DNA from: JALCLA01 sp965653565
Lineage (GTDB): Bacteria; Pseudomonadota; Gammaproteobacteria; Xanthomonadales; Xanthomonadaceae
Length of the DNA: 64,000 nucleotides
Direction: 5' to 3'
Assembly: GCA_965653565.1 (NCBI GenBank)
Contig: CBFHAI010000007.1
Coordinates: 1 to 64,000 of the forward strand
Shown: positions 63,494 to 64,000 of the stretch, piece by piece
Layout: each line of letters begins with the position of its first letter
Numbering within the stretch: position 1 is the stretch's first letter
Notes under the pieces: model-generated
Database searches by the model: none
What the model saw: only the letters and a program-made list of their open reading frames with translations
Told to the model about the DNA's origin: nothing
Position numbers and translations under genes: made by a program

Positions 63494-64000
63494 ATGGCTG
63501 GGGCTGCTGCGGCGCGTTCGCTCCGGACGCGCCGGCTTTTCGTCCTTGTGGCGGTCGCTGTGTTCGCCGGCGCGGCGTGGTGGTGGGCAGTGACGCGCGA
63601 TTCGGCAACAAATCGCGCGGTTTCCGTTACCACAAGGCAAGCCGCTCCGGTCACCGTCCCCGCCGCCGAAGAAAAACACGAGCCGCAAGCCGAGCAAATC
63701 CCGACAGCCACCACGCCGCAAAACACGCTGCGCCTTACCGAACTGCGCCACCGCCTGCAGCAAAGCTCGTTGCGCGGCACCACGCGTGATGGCGACATCG
63801 CTTTCGACGCCGGCGGTCGCCTCGTGCTCGACGCGAACCTGCGCCGACGGTTCGACTACTACCTCGCGCTGAGCGGCGAATTCAGCGATATCGATATCCG
63901 CACGCTACTGCTGGGCGACGTGGCCGACGCGCATGGCGCCAGCGCCGCCGCGGAAGTGGCCGAGGCCTTCGATCGCTATCTGGATTTGCGCGCCGATCTC
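63494..64000 (+). CDS. Lipase-specific foldase (Lif), cut by the window end
   Basis: The first 169 residues of a lipase chaperone, beginning four bases after the lipase stop. The N-terminus is a membrane anchor (RLFVLVAVAVFAGAAWWWAV, about residues 15-34). A Pro/Glu-rich linker follows, then SLRGTTRDGDIAFDAGGRLVLD and RRFDYYLALSGEFSDIDI. The last segment is the conserved Lif signature RxxFDY(F/C)LSALGE. The protein folds its cognate lipase in the periplasm. The reading frame is open to the end of the window. Confidence 0.93.
   Translation, partial: MAGAAAARSLRTRRLFVLVAVAVFAGAAWWWAVTRDSATNRAVSVTTRQAAPVTVPAAEEKHEPQAEQIPTATTPQNTLRLTELRHRLQQSSLRGTTRDGDIAFDAGGRLVLDANLRRRFDYYLALSGEFSDIDIRTLLLGDVADAHGASAAAEVAEAFDRYLDLRADL

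Overview
The window is a high-GC, gene-dense chromosomal segment from a gammaproteobacterium, most likely of the order Lysobacterales (Xanthomonadales). This placement is an inference. It rests on the dapA-bamC / gcvR-bcp divergent block of gammaproteobacteria, a DksA with a long Lys/Ala/Pro-rich N-terminus, TonB-dependent receptors, a GFWW-type secreted protein, and xanthomonad-style dispersed repeats (GGATTCCCGCC...GGGAATGAC). I saw no rRNA, tRNA, CRISPR array, prophage or intact insertion sequence. About 51 protein genes can be supported, one of them running off the right edge, plus one duplicated gene fragment and one candidate small RNA.

Layout. 1-5.6 kb: a tandem/dispersed repeat, an EF-hand protein, an L-2-hydroxyglutarate oxidase-like enzyme, a candidate sRNA, a secreted multidomain endonuclease I and a VOC protein, ending in an inverted copy of the first repeat. 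5.9-10.1 kb: bamC-dapA (minus), gcvR-bcp (plus) and a PIN-PhoH ATPase. 10.4-17.5 kb: an outer-membrane protein, thiD, NAD-isocitrate dehydrogenase, a GFWW-type protein, an AhpD-like/GrxC pair and a BepA-like metalloprotease. 17.5-23.4 kb: phoB-phoR-ppk-ppx behind a three-unit PHO box. 23.4-28.2 kb: dksA (minus), then yidD, dihydroorotase, an M23 peptidase and srkA. 28.2-37.0 kb: an alpha/beta hydrolase, a PadR/membrane-sensor pair, two secreted metallopeptidases and a cyclophilin. 37.2-47.6 kb: two TonB-dependent receptors, a propeller-sensor diguanylate cyclase and a cNMP-binding/rhodanese protein. 47.8-52.3 kb: marC, an SDR and grxD (minus), then sodB, an orphan FbpC-like ATPase and an MDR reductase. 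52.3-58.7 kb: a Bcr/CflA transporter and a tandem array of three delta-60-repeat secreted proteins with a duplicated transporter fragment. 58.9-64 kb: an Atm1-like ABC exporter, a small heme-oxygenase cluster, and a family I lipase followed by its foldase (cut by the window end).

How the genes fit together. The phosphate/polyphosphate block joins Pi sensing (PhoR/PhoB) to polyP synthesis and degradation (Ppk/Ppx). Several genes concern redox and oxidative stress: Bcp, GrxC with an AhpD-like partner, GrxD and SodB. A large share encodes exported proteins: nuclease, lipase, metallopeptidases, receptors and delta-60 proteins.

The most interesting signal is a short shared C-terminus of the form [VIL]-F-x-[N/D]-G-F-E. 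It is found on five secreted proteins of three unrelated families (M36 peptidase, small zincin, three delta-60 proteins) and is absent from the other secreted proteins here. It looks like a short C-terminal sorting or secretion tag. Other points to check are the sRNA with a duplicated upstream motif, the tandem duplication that left a 5' fragment of the MFS gene with its conserved palindrome, and a DksA that has lost two of four zinc-finger cysteines. Starts were chosen from ribosome-binding sites, signal peptides and gene overlaps; the uncertain ones are stated in the entries.
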